In this document: positions 23,678 to 31,698 of the stretch, one piece after another | Numbering within the stretch: the first letter of the stretch is position 1 | How the letters are laid out: each line of letters opens with the position of its first letter | NCBI GenBank assembly: GCA_902470765.1 | Contig: CABRHW010000021.1 | Location: 1 to 36,510, forward strand | Reading direction: 5' to 3' | DNA: 36,510 nucleotides | From: an uncultured Collinsella sp. | GTDB taxonomy: Bacteria > Actinomycetota > Coriobacteriia > Coriobacteriales > Coriobacteriaceae | Notes under the pieces: model-generated | Told to the model about the DNA's origin: nothing | Databases searched by the model: none | What the model saw: only the letters and a program-made list of their open reading frames with translations | Made by a program: the position numbers and the translations under genes

Positions 23678-25945
23678 TTAGCTCAGGTGCCAAATCTCGT
23701 CGTTGTACTGGGAGATCGTGCGGTCAGACGAGAAGGTGCCGGCGTTGGCGATATTGATGAGCGTCTTGCGCATCCAGGCGTCCTGGTCCTCGTAGTCGGC
23801 CAACACGCGCTCCTTGGTCTGGATGTACTCCTCGATGTCGAGCAGGGCCATAAACCAGTCCTTGCCCTTAATGTCATCGTGCAGGCGTTGCAGGCGCTCG
23901 ACGTTGCCGGTCGCCATAAAGGCCGGGTTGGTGATGAAGTCCACCAGCAGTTTAATGCCGGGCTTGCGGTAGAGCACACCGGCGTCATAGGTGCCGTCGG
24001 CATAGAGCTGCTCGACCTGTTTGGACGAGGCGCCAAAGGTATAGATATTCTCGTCGCCCACGAGCTCGGCAATCTCCACGTTGGCGCCGTCGAGCGTGCA
24101 CAGGGTTAGGGCGCCGTTGAGCATGAACTTCATGTTGGAGGTGCCGCTCGCCTCCTTGGAGGCCAGGCTGATCTGCTCGGAGATATCAGCGGCGGGGATC
24201 ACGCGCTCGGCGGCGGTGACGTTGTAGTTTTCGATCATGACGACCTGCAGGTAGGGAGCCACGTCGGGGTCGTTTGCAATCCACTGCGACAGCGTCAAGA
24301 TCAGATGGATGATGTCCTGCGCGATAGTGTAGGCAGGCGCCGCCTTGCCGCCAAAGATGATGGTGACAGGGTGCTTAGGTCTGTTGCCGTTCTTGATATC
24401 GAGGTACTTCCAGATGATGTAGAGCGCGAGCATCTGCTGACGCTTGTACTCGTGGATGCGCTTGACCTGGACGTCGATGATGGCGTTGGAGGGAATGGTC
24501 ACGCCCTGCTCGAGCGCCATGAACTGGCGCATGATGGCCTTGGCTTCGACCTTGGTGGCGGCCAGGCGCTCAAGAACGTCCTTGTCGTCGGCGAACTTGG
24601 CGAGTTTGCTCAGATCGCCGGTGCTTCGCCAGTCGGTGCCGATCACATCGTCGAGCAGGCTGGCGAGCGCGGGGTTGGCCCCATGGATCCAGCGGCGGAA
24701 GGTGATGCCGTTGGTCTTGTTGGAGAACTTCTTGGGATAGATCTCGTAGAACGGATGAAGCTCGGTGTCCTCCAGGATCTTGGTGTGGAGGGCGGCTACG
24801 CCGTTGATGGAGAAGCCAAAGTGGATGTCCATGTGGGCCATGTGGACGGTGTCGTGCTCGTCGATGATGGCGACGCGCTGGTCATCGTGCTCGGCCTTCG
24901 CGATCTCATCGAGCTTGACGATAATGTCGGCGATGGCAGGGGAGACCTTCTGCAGGCTGGCGAGCGGCCACTTCTCGAGCGCCTCGGCAAGAATCGTGTG
25001 GTTAGTGTAGGCGACCATGGAGCGTACGATGGTCACGGCCTCGTCAAACTCGATGCCATGCTCGGTGGTGAGCAAGCGAATGAGCTCGGGGATGACCATG
25101 GTGGGGTGCGTGTCGTTAATTTGGACCACGGCATAGTCGGCCAGATCGTGCAGGTTGCTGCCGCGCTCGACGGCCTCGTCGATCAGGAGCTGGGCGGCGT
25201 TGCTCACCATGAAGTACTCCTGATAGATGCGAAGTAGGCGGCCCTGCTCGTCGGAATCGTCGGGGTAGAGGAACAAGGTGAGGTTCTTGGCGATCTCGGT
25301 CTTGTCGAAGTCGATGGAGCTGCCGGGGACCAGGCCGTCGTCGACGCTCGCCAGGTCGAACAGGCGCAGGCGGTTCTTGGTGGGCTGGCCGTAACCGGGC
25401 ACATCGATGTTGACGAGCTTGGAAGTAACGGCAAAATCGCCGAACTCGACGGTGTAGGAGCGGTCATCGTCGACTAGGATGTCCTGCTCACCGAGCCACT
25501 CGTCGGGGACGGCCTTCTGCTGGTTGTCGACAAAGCGCTGACGGAACAGACCGTAGTGATAGTTGAGGCCCACGCCATCGCCGGTCAAGCCCAGCGTGGC
25601 GATGGAATCCAGGAAGCATGCGGCCAAGCGGCCCAGGCCGCCGTTGCCGAGTGACGGCTCGACCTCGAACTCCTCGATCTTGTTGAGGTCGTGGCCTGCG
25701 GCGGTGAGCTGGTCCTTAACCTCGTCGTAGATGCCAAGGTCGATCATGTTGTTGATGAGCAGCTTGCCGATCAAAAATTCGGCGGAAATGTAATAGAGCT
25801 TTTTCTTGCCGTTGTTGAGCGGGCAGGCGGCGGAGCGCTCCTGCACGAGTTTGACCAGCAGCTTGTAAATGCGACGGTCGTCGAGCTGCTCGAGCGAGGT
25901 GCCAAAAGACTGCTCGGCGAGTTCCATGAGGTTAATTTGGGGCAT
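23678..25945 (-). CDS. glgP: Glycogen/maltodextrin phosphorylase
   Basis: Phosphorolyses alpha-1,4-glucans to glucose 1-phosphate. The PLP-binding segment EASGTSNMKFMLNGAL with its lysine is intact. So are SLGNGGLGRLAACFLDS and the KRIHEYKRQQMLAL block. The ATG at 25972 is in frame, but AGGAGA sits just before the ATG at 25945 (755 aa), which is preferred. At 755 aa it is somewhat shorter than E. coli enzymes of about 800 aa, the difference lying near the N terminus. It lies downstream of malQ on the same strand and completes a route from imported maltodextrin to glucose 1-phosphate. Confidence 0.94.
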   Translation of the reverse strand: MPQINLMELAEQSFGTSLEQLDDRRIYKLLVKLVQERSAACPLNNGKKKLYYISAEFLIGKLLINNMIDLGIYDEVKDQLTAAGHDLNKIEEFEVEPSLGNGGLGRLAACFLDSIATLGLTGDGVGLNYHYGLFRQRFVDNQQKAVPDEWLGEQDILVDDDRSYTVEFGDFAVTSKLVNIDVPGYGQPTKNRLRLFDLASVDDGLVPGSSIDFDKTEIAKNLTLFLYPDDSDEQGRLLRIYQEYFMVSNAAQLLIDEAVERGSNLHDLADYAVVQINDTHPTMVIPELIRLLTTEHGIEFDEAVTIVRSMVAYTNHTILAEALEKWPLASLQKVSPAIADIIVKLDEIAKAEHDDQRVAIIDEHDTVHMAHMDIHFGFSINGVAALHTKILEDTELHPFYEIYPKKFSNKTNGITFRRWIHGANPALASLLDDVIGTDWRSTGDLSKLAKFADDKDVLERLAATKVEAKAIMRQFMALEQGVTIPSNAIIDVQVKRIHEYKRQQMLALYIIWKYLDIKNGNRPKHPVTIIFGGKAAPAYTIAQDIIHLILTLSQWIANDPDVAPYLQVVMIENYNVTAAERVIPAADISEQISLASKEASGTSNMKFMLNGALTLCTLDGANVEIAELVGDENIYTFGASSKQVEQLYADGTYDAGVLYRKPGIKLLVDFITNPAFMATGNVERLQRLHDDIKGKDWFMALLDIEEYIQTKERVLADYEDQDAWMRKTLINIANAGTFSSDRTISQYNDEIWHLS

Positions 25946-25991
25946 GTTTTCTCCTGTGATGGGTTGTTTCATGTCTGCAATTCATAAGAAG

Positions 25992-26025
25992 CCCGCGCGA
26001 GGGGATTGGGGTGGCCTCGCGCGGG
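25992..26025 (-). terminator. Hairpin between malQ and glgP, weak terminator
   Basis: An 11-bp GC-rich stem (25992-26002 with 26015-26025) followed on the minus strand by CTTCTTAT. The tail is poor, so partial readthrough into glgP is likely. Confidence 0.55.
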
Positions 26026-26073
26026 AAAAGCAAGCGCGTCCGCACGGTGGGGAGGGGTTGGGCGCGGTAGCTC

Positions 26074-27579
26074 CTATTGAGGAAGCTCGATTTCGGCTTC
26101 CGACGGGATGCGGAAGTAGGTCTCGGTCCAGTCGGTGAGTTTGTGCTCGAGCTCGCGGGTGATGGCGCCGTCGAGCATGCGCCAGGTCCAGTTGCCGCCC
26201 AGCGTGGCAGGGGTGTTGATGCGCGCCTCGTTGCCCAAGTTGAGCAGGTCCTGCATGGTGTAGATGCACGTGTCGCTTACGCTGGCGGCGATGGTGCGAT
26301 TGAGTGCATCTGCCATGGGTTCGCCGGCCTGCTGATGGGTGTACAGGGCTGCCTGCTCACGCTGACGCGGGGTGGCCGTTCCCTCAAACCAACCGCGCGC
26401 CGTCTCGTTGTCGTGGGTGCCCACATAGGCGACGGTGTTGGCGATGTAGTTATGCGGCAGGTAGTACGAGTTGGTGCCCTCAAAGGCAAACTGCAGGATC
26501 TTCATGCCGGGGAAGCCCGAGTTGTCGCGCATGTCGATGACGCCGGGGGTGAGGAAGCCCAGGTCCTCGGCGATGATGGGCAGCGTGCCGAGCTTTTCCT
26601 CGAGCGTCTTGAAGAACTTGAGGCCGGGACCCTGCGTCCACGAACCGTAGGACGAATCGGGTGAGGAGAACGGCACCTCCCAATAGGCCTCGAAGCCGCG
26701 GAAGTGATCCAGGCGGATGACGTCGTACATGTCGAGGGCGGCGCGAATGCGGCCCTCCCACCAGGAGAAGCCGTCGGACTCCATGGCGTCCCAGTCGTAG
26801 ATGGGGTTGCCCCAGTACTGGCCGGTGGCCGAGAACTGGTCGGGCGGCGTGCCGGCGACGCTCACCGGATTGCCGGCGGCGTCGATCTTAAAGAGCTCAG
26901 GTGTCGCCCACATCTCGACGGAGTCACGCGAGACATAGATGGGCAGGTCGCCGATGATGAGAATGTCGCGCTCGTTGGCATAGGCCTTGAGGCGGCTCCA
27001 CTGGCGATCGAAAAAGTACTGCGTCATCTGGTGGTAGAGCATATGCGCCGGATGGTCGGCGCAGACCTTGGCGGAAGCCTCGCCGCGGGTGCGGAGCTCC
27101 GCGGGCCACTCCCAAAACGCCTTGAGACCGCACTCCTCTTTGACGGTCATGAACTCACAGTAGGGGATGAGCCAGTCCTCGTTGGCCTGGATAAAGTCAT
27201 CGAAATCGGCCGGCTTGTCGGCAGCAAAGCGCTCGGCGGCGCGGTCGAGAATCTGACGGCGGCCGCCAAAGATAGCACCGTAGTCGACATTGCTGGGGTC
27301 GGATCCCAGATACACGCCATCGATATCGCGCTGCTCCAGATACCCTGCCTCGATAAGCTCGGCAAAGTCGATAAAGTTAGGGTTGCCTGCGCGGGCCGAG
27401 AACGACTGATAGGGCGAATCGCCATAGCTGGTCGTCGTAAGGGGCAGAATCTGCCAGTAATGTTGTTTGCACGAGGCGAGAAAATCGACGAAGTCGTAGG
27501 CATTCCAGCCAAAGCCGCCGATTCCGTATGGTCCGGGCAGAGATGAGACGGGCATGAGGACGCCGCTTGCACGCTCCAT
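26074..27579 (-). CDS. malQ: 4-alpha-glucanotransferase (amylomaltase)
   Basis: GH77 disproportionating enzyme that rearranges maltodextrins into chains usable by GlgP and releases glucose. Motifs in order are LPGPYGIGGFG, GDLPIYV, the nucleophile region YDVIRLDHFRGFEAYWEVP, the acid/base region IIAEDLG and GTHDNET. Length is 501 aa from the ATG at 27579, which has GGTGAG upstream; TTG and GTG codons a few positions earlier are less likely. Its promoter carries operator candidate 5. It is followed by glgP on the same strand. Confidence 0.95.
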   Translation of the reverse strand: MERASGVLMPVSSLPGPYGIGGFGWNAYDFVDFLASCKQHYWQILPLTTTSYGDSPYQSFSARAGNPNFIDFAELIEAGYLEQRDIDGVYLGSDPSNVDYGAIFGGRRQILDRAAERFAADKPADFDDFIQANEDWLIPYCEFMTVKEECGLKAFWEWPAELRTRGEASAKVCADHPAHMLYHQMTQYFFDRQWSRLKAYANERDILIIGDLPIYVSRDSVEMWATPELFKIDAAGNPVSVAGTPPDQFSATGQYWGNPIYDWDAMESDGFSWWEGRIRAALDMYDVIRLDHFRGFEAYWEVPFSSPDSSYGSWTQGPGLKFFKTLEEKLGTLPIIAEDLGFLTPGVIDMRDNSGFPGMKILQFAFEGTNSYYLPHNYIANTVAYVGTHDNETARGWFEGTATPRQREQAALYTHQQAGEPMADALNRTIAASVSDTCIYTMQDLLNLGNEARINTPATLGGNWTWRMLDGAITRELEHKLTDWTETYFRIPSEAEIELPQ

Positions 27580-27665
27580 GAATGCGCTCACCAACCTTCT
27601 TGTTGTGGGGTCGGCCTGCCGATGGGTATGCAGTCCGCCTCCGATGTTCTGATTCGATACGCCTA

Positions 27666-27690
27666 TTGTAAAACATGTTGTTTAAACATG
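27666..27690 (-). promoter_or_regulatory. malQ promoter with operator candidate 5
   Basis: A -10 box TACAAT lies at 27666-27671 on the minus strand. Directly upstream, 27679-27690 reads TTGTTTAAACAT within a wider ACATG...CATGT symmetry. The palindrome would sit between the -35 and -10 elements, so a bound repressor would block polymerase. No clear -35 box is visible. Confidence 0.6.
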
Positions 27691-27743
27691 TACAGGCAAG
27701 ATAAAAAAGTTGGTCGATTTTCGGCGAATGGCTACATGCCATG

Positions 27744-27777
27744 AAAAAGCCCCGACCTCACAACGTGAGATCGGGGC
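27744..27777 (-). terminator. Terminator of galE
   Basis: On the minus strand a 13-bp stem (27765-27777 with 27749-27761), with a mismatch-type pair inside, runs into TTTTT. It lies 22 nt after the galE stop. Confidence 0.88.
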
Positions 27778-27799
27778 AAGAACGGTATGTAGGTTTTTG

Positions 27800-28861
27800 C
27801 TACTCGGCGTCGGCGAAGCCGTTGGGGTTGTGGCTCTGCCAGTTCCAGCTATCGCGGCACATGTCCGCGATGTCGTACTGGGCCTTCCAGCCCATCATGC
27901 GCTCGGCCTTGGAGGCATCGCACCAGTTGGCAGCGATGTCGCCGGCGCGGCGCTCGCGGATCACGTAGGGCAGCTCCTTGCCACAAGCCTTGGAGAAGGC
28001 GGCGACGACCTCGAGTACCGAGGTGCCGGTGCCGGTGCCCAGGTTGAAGATCTCGACGCCGGTCTTGCCGTTCATCCAGTTAAGGGCGGCAACGTGACCA
28101 GAGGCCAGATCGCACACGTGGATGTAGTCGCGCACGCCGGTGCCGTCGGGGGTGGGGTAGTCGTTGCCAAAGACCTGAACGGCCTCGAGCTTGCCCACGG
28201 CGACCTGGGCGACATAGGGCACCAGGTTGTTGGGGATGCCCTTGGGGTCCTCGCCGATCAGGCCCGACGGATGAGCGCCGATGGGGTTGAAGTAACGGAG
28301 CAGCACGACGTCCCACTCGGGGTCGGCGGTGTGGACGTCCATAAGGATCTGCTCGATCATCCACTTGGTCCAGCCATAGGGGTTGGTTGCGGGCTTCTTG
28401 GGGTCTTCCTCGGTGACGGGCGGGTTGTCCGGGTCGCCGTAGACGGTCGAGGAGCTCGAGAAGATGATGGACTTGCAGCCATGGTTGCGCATGACGTCGA
28501 TGAGCACCAGGGTGTTCTCGATGTTGTTGTGGTAGTACTCGACGGGCTTGCTCACCGACTCGCCGACGGCCTTAAAGCCGGCAAAGTGGATGACGCGGTC
28601 GATCTGATGGGTATCGAAGATCTTGTTCATCGCATCGCGGTCGAGCACGTTGGCCTCGTAGAAGGTGAGGTTCTTGGCGGCCTCGTCGCCCACGATGGTC
28701 TTGACGCGGTCGACGGCGACGGCGCTGGAGTTGGAGAGATCATCGACGATGACGACCTGGTAGCCACCCTCGAGCAGCTGAACGACGGTGTGCGAGCCGA
28801 TAAAGCCGGCGCCACCGGTAACGAGGACGCAGGTGTCTTTGGGGTCGAGTGCTTTGGACAT
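27800..28861 (-). CDS. galE: UDP-glucose 4-epimerase
   Basis: Interconverts UDP-glucose and UDP-galactose for galactose use and surface glycan synthesis. It is an SDR-family protein with the NAD-binding GGAGFIGSHT at the N terminus, a catalytic Ser/Thr region FSSSSTVYG and YGWTK (the Tyr-x3-Lys pair). The frame is open 24 codons further upstream, but AGGAGA lies just before the ATG at 28861, giving 353 aa, normal for GalE. It is a single-gene unit with its own terminator. Confidence 0.95.
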   Translation of the reverse strand: MSKALDPKDTCVLVTGGAGFIGSHTVVQLLEGGYQVVIVDDLSNSSAVAVDRVKTIVGDEAAKNLTFYEANVLDRDAMNKIFDTHQIDRVIHFAGFKAVGESVSKPVEYYHNNIENTLVLIDVMRNHGCKSIIFSSSSTVYGDPDNPPVTEEDPKKPATNPYGWTKWMIEQILMDVHTADPEWDVVLLRYFNPIGAHPSGLIGEDPKGIPNNLVPYVAQVAVGKLEAVQVFGNDYPTPDGTGVRDYIHVCDLASGHVAALNWMNGKTGVEIFNLGTGTGTSVLEVVAAFSKACGKELPYVIRERRAGDIAANWCDASKAERMMGWKAQYDIADMCRDSWNWQSHNPNGFADAE

Positions 28862-29055
28862 GTAGTCTCCTATCGAATCAGGAACACTTCTAGAGGGGAG
28901 TATAGCGTAGGCGGGGACGCCCAAATGGTGCACTGTAGGAAAAGCAGAGGATTATGTTAACGTACTCATATAAGAGCTTGCTCAATTGTTACCTCAAATT
29001 TGACAATTGCTTACGAGCCGCCGACCTTGTAGTTTCCTGCCGTTCGTGGAAATCG

Positions 29056-29083
29056 TTGGGACGCGCCATATGTACGCTAATAT
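29056..29083 (+). promoter_or_regulatory. Putative promoter of the secreted hydrolase gene
   Basis: TTGGGA (29056-29061) and TAATAT (29078-29083), with a 16-bp spacer, lie about 45 nt before the start codon. A better -35 sequence TTGACA at 29000-29005 lacks a well-spaced -10 box. Confidence 0.35.
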
Positions 29084-29127
29084 GTATGAGTTGAGCGACA
29101 TATAAATAAGCATGTAACGGAGTACAT

Positions 29128-30333
29128 ATGTCACCAAACAGCGATTCCATCCTTTCCCAGGAGCTCTCGCGCCGCACTGCCCTTAAGGCCCTGTTCGGCG
29201 CCGCTTCTGCGGCAGTTCTTTTTGGCCTGCCCACTCGCGCCCATGCGGCGGAGGCTTCCAAAGAAACCACCGATAAATTGAATGCCGCCCAGGCCCAGCT
29301 CGACGAGGTTCAGGCCCAGCTCGACAGCATCGCAAATGAGTATGCGGCGCTGGCCAACAAGAATGCCCAGACCCTCAACGACATCGAGAATGTCCAGGGC
29401 AAGATTGACGACACGCAGGCCCAGATCGATGAAAAGAAGGCCGAGCTCAAGAAGAAGCGCAACGACCTTTCCGATCGCGTGGCCGCCAGCTACAAGTCCG
29501 GCGGCACGAACATCCTGTCGCTGCTGCTGGCCTCTGGCTCGTTTGAGGAACTCGTCGCCAACGCGCATTACGTTGAGAAGATCAACAAGAGCGACCGCGA
29601 TGCCATCGAGGATATCCAGACGATTCAGGCTGAGCTCGACGCACAGAAGACCGAGCTCGAAGCACAAAAGGCCGACCTGGAGAAACTCAAGGACCAGCAG
29701 ACGGCTCAGATGCAGGATATGCAGGCCAAGCAGCAAGAAGTCCAGACCGTGCTGAACGGTCTTTCCGACGACGTCAAGGAGCTCATGGCTCAGCGCGATT
29801 CCGAGATCCTCGCTGCCGCCCAGGCTGAGGAGGCTGCCAGGAAGGCCGCCGCTGCCGCTGCCGCCGCGAACAAGAACAATTCCTACTCGGGTGGTTCGAG
29901 TTCGGGTGGCGGATCGTATGCGCCCGGAACCCCGCAACAGAATGCCGGCTCGGGCAAACAGCAGGCCGTCGTCAACGCGTGCTACTCCACGCCTTCGCCG
30001 GGTCAGAACTGGTGCGCGGCGTGGGTTACCAATGTCTTCCGTAACGCCGGCGTTGGCTACTTTGGCGGTAACGCATGCGATATGTTTAACGCATGGTGCT
30101 ATAGCTCCGACCGCTCGGCGCTGCAGGTGGGCATGATCGTGGCCGATTCCTCGCACAGCGGCACGGGTGCTCCGGGCCTCATCTACGGTCATGTGGGTAT
30201 CTACGTTGGCGGCGGCATCGTTATGAGCAACGAGGGTGCCATTACGTCTAAGTCGCTTGATTCGTTTATTAGCTTCTATGGCACTGGCTCTGGCGTGCGT
30301 TGGGGCTGGCTTGGCGGTATCGCGCTGTCGTAG
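29128..30333 (+). CDS. Secreted coiled-coil peptidoglycan hydrolase (PcsB-like, CHAP/NlpC-type domain)
   Basis: A 401-aa exported protein. The N terminus has a twin-arginine signal (SRRTALKAL, R15-R16) with a cleavage site near AHA-AEA. Residues about 42-255 form long coiled coils with the NILSLLLASGSFEELV segment typical of PcsB/EnvC-type proteins that respond to divisome partners. A Gly/Ser linker leads to a C-terminal cysteine peptidase fold (about 285-401), with C296 in NWCAAWV and H355 in YGHVGIYVGGG. It probably cleaves cross-links during septum splitting. GGAG precedes the ATG. A four-way-junction element follows 9 nt after the stop. Confidence 0.88.
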   Translation: MSPNSDSILSQELSRRTALKALFGAASAAVLFGLPTRAHAAEASKETTDKLNAAQAQLDEVQAQLDSIANEYAALANKNAQTLNDIENVQGKIDDTQAQIDEKKAELKKKRNDLSDRVAASYKSGGTNILSLLLASGSFEELVANAHYVEKINKSDRDAIEDIQTIQAELDAQKTELEAQKADLEKLKDQQTAQMQDMQAKQQEVQTVLNGLSDDVKELMAQRDSEILAAAQAEEAARKAAAAAAAANKNNSYSGGSSSGGGSYAPGTPQQNAGSGKQQAVVNACYSTPSPGQNWCAAWVTNVFRNAGVGYFGGNACDMFNAWCYSSDRSALQVGMIVADSSHSGTGAPGLIYGHVGIYVGGGIVMSNEGAITSKSLDSFISFYGTGSGVRWGWLGGIALS

Positions 30334-30342
30334 CTGCGGCTT

Positions 30343-30472
30343 GGTCCGGGACAGCCCGAGAGGCATAAGGTTGCCTGCTCGGGCAGTCCTGCTCGCACGG
30401 AGAGCACATTAAGTGCTCTCCGGCTCGTGCGGAACTCGCGATCAACCTTATGCCTCTCGGACTGTCCCGGCC
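30343..30472. repeat. Four-way-junction inverted-repeat element, copy 3
   Basis: The outer stem (30343-30372 with 30444-30472) is about 29 bp with one extra base and one mismatch. The core again holds CCTGCTC...CAGTCCTGC, a 9-bp hairpin (30399-30407 with 30413-30421) with loop ATTAA, and GTGCGGAACTCGCGAT. The hairpin arm GGAGAGCAC differs from the other copies, with compensating changes. The first small hairpin is longer here (CTGC-TCGG-GCAG). The single mismatch in the outer stem would be a G-U pair in a minus-strand transcript. Confidence 0.82.
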
Positions 30473-30526
30473 CTCTCGGGTCCTGAGCGCGACACACCGG
30501 ACTGGGTTATCTGAATAAATTATGGT

Positions 30527-30551
30527 GAAGGCCCCTTTCGGGGCCTTCTTT
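30527..30551 (+). terminator. Terminator of the secreted hydrolase gene
   Basis: A 9-bp stem GAAGGCCCC/GGGGCCTTC (30527-30535 with 30540-30548), loop TTTC, is followed by TTTG. It lies after the inverted-repeat element, which is therefore inside the 3' untranslated region. Confidence 0.75.
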
Positions 30552-30552
30552 G

Positions 30553-31515
30553 TTAAAGGAATTCGCCTACTCGGTGGACTTCGGGTTCTAGGTCTACGCC
30601 GAATTGGTCTTTGACGGTTGTTTGGATGTAGCGGATGAGTTCGTTGACGTCGGCGGCGGTGGCGTGGTCGGCGTTGACGATGAAGCCGCAGTGCTTTTCG
30701 CTTACCTGTGCGCCGCCGACAGCATGGCCGCGCAGGCCGGCATCCATGATGAGCTTGCCGGCAAAGTGGCCCTCGGGGCGCTTGAAGGTGGAGCCGGCAC
30801 TCGGCATGTCGAGCGGCTGCTTGTCCTCGCGGCGCTGGCGGTAGTCGTCCATGTCGGCCTTGATCATCGCGGCGTTGCCCGGTGCGAGGTTGAAGGTGGC
30901 AGAAAGAACGATAAAGCCGTCGTCGGCGATGCGGCTCTTGCGATAGCCCAGGTTGAGTTCGTCGACATCGAACTCGATGATGTTGCCGCTGCCGCGGGTG
31001 CAATCGTCGAGCTGGCGAGCGGGTTTGTAGACGCGCACGGACTCCAGCACATCGGCCATGCAAGCGCCGTATGCTCCGGCGTTCATGTAGCAGGCACCGC
31101 CGACCGATCCGGGAATGCCCGAGATGGGCTCCATGCCGGTAAGGCCGGCCTCGGCTGCCGCGGCTGCGACATCGGAAAGCAAGGCGCCGGCTGCCGCCGT
31201 GACGTGCGTGCCGTCGACCGTAATGTCGGAGAGGCCCTCGCCCAGCGCTACGACGACGCCGCGGATGCCCTTGTCGCCGACGAGCAAGTCGGAGCCGTTG
31301 CCCACGATGGTGAGTGGTAGATTGCAGCGATAGCAGGTATCGAGCGTGGCGACGAGGCCCTGCTCAGTATCGGGCGTGACAAAGACGTCGGCCGGACCGC
31401 CGATCTTAAACGTGGTGTGCTCGCGCATGGGCTCGCTCATCAGTACGTTGTCCTCGCCGGCAACGCCAGCAAGCGCGCACAGCAGGTCCTCGTTAAAAAA
31501 GTCGTTCTCGTGCAT
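30553..31515 (-). CDS. murB: UDP-N-acetylenolpyruvoylglucosamine reductase
   Basis: FAD- and NADPH-dependent enzyme making UDP-N-acetylmuramate for peptidoglycan. The FAD-binding part shows TFKIGGPADVFV, GNGSDLLV and PGSVGGACYMNAGAYG. The C-terminal part shows AGSTFKRPEGHFAGKLI and the final acidic residue in LEPEVHRVG, as in type II MurB proteins. AGGCGG lies before the ATG at 31515 (320 aa). A TTG start at 31560 is possible but less likely. It is divergent from the LacI-type regulator. Confidence 0.93.
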   Translation of the reverse strand: MHENDFFNEDLLCALAGVAGEDNVLMSEPMREHTTFKIGGPADVFVTPDTEQGLVATLDTCYRCNLPLTIVGNGSDLLVGDKGIRGVVVALGEGLSDITVDGTHVTAAAGALLSDVAAAAAEAGLTGMEPISGIPGSVGGACYMNAGAYGACMADVLESVRVYKPARQLDDCTRGSGNIIEFDVDELNLGYRKSRIADDGFIVLSATFNLAPGNAAMIKADMDDYRQRREDKQPLDMPSAGSTFKRPEGHFAGKLIMDAGLRGHAVGGAQVSEKHCGFIVNADHATAADVNELIRYIQTTVKDQFGVDLEPEVHRVGEFL

Positions 31516-31698
31516 ACGAATATCCGCCTTTTGGTGGTCGTTGTCATCAATCGATTGCAATATACCCCACCCGGACGGATTTGGTGCGCTGGCGGCGATA
31601 AAACAGCCGTCTACCGGATTGGTAAAGTGTTTATCACCGAGGTAGAGGGGTAGTCGCTATACTTTCAAGAGATTGCGCGTAAACCCGGAAGGAGCGAG

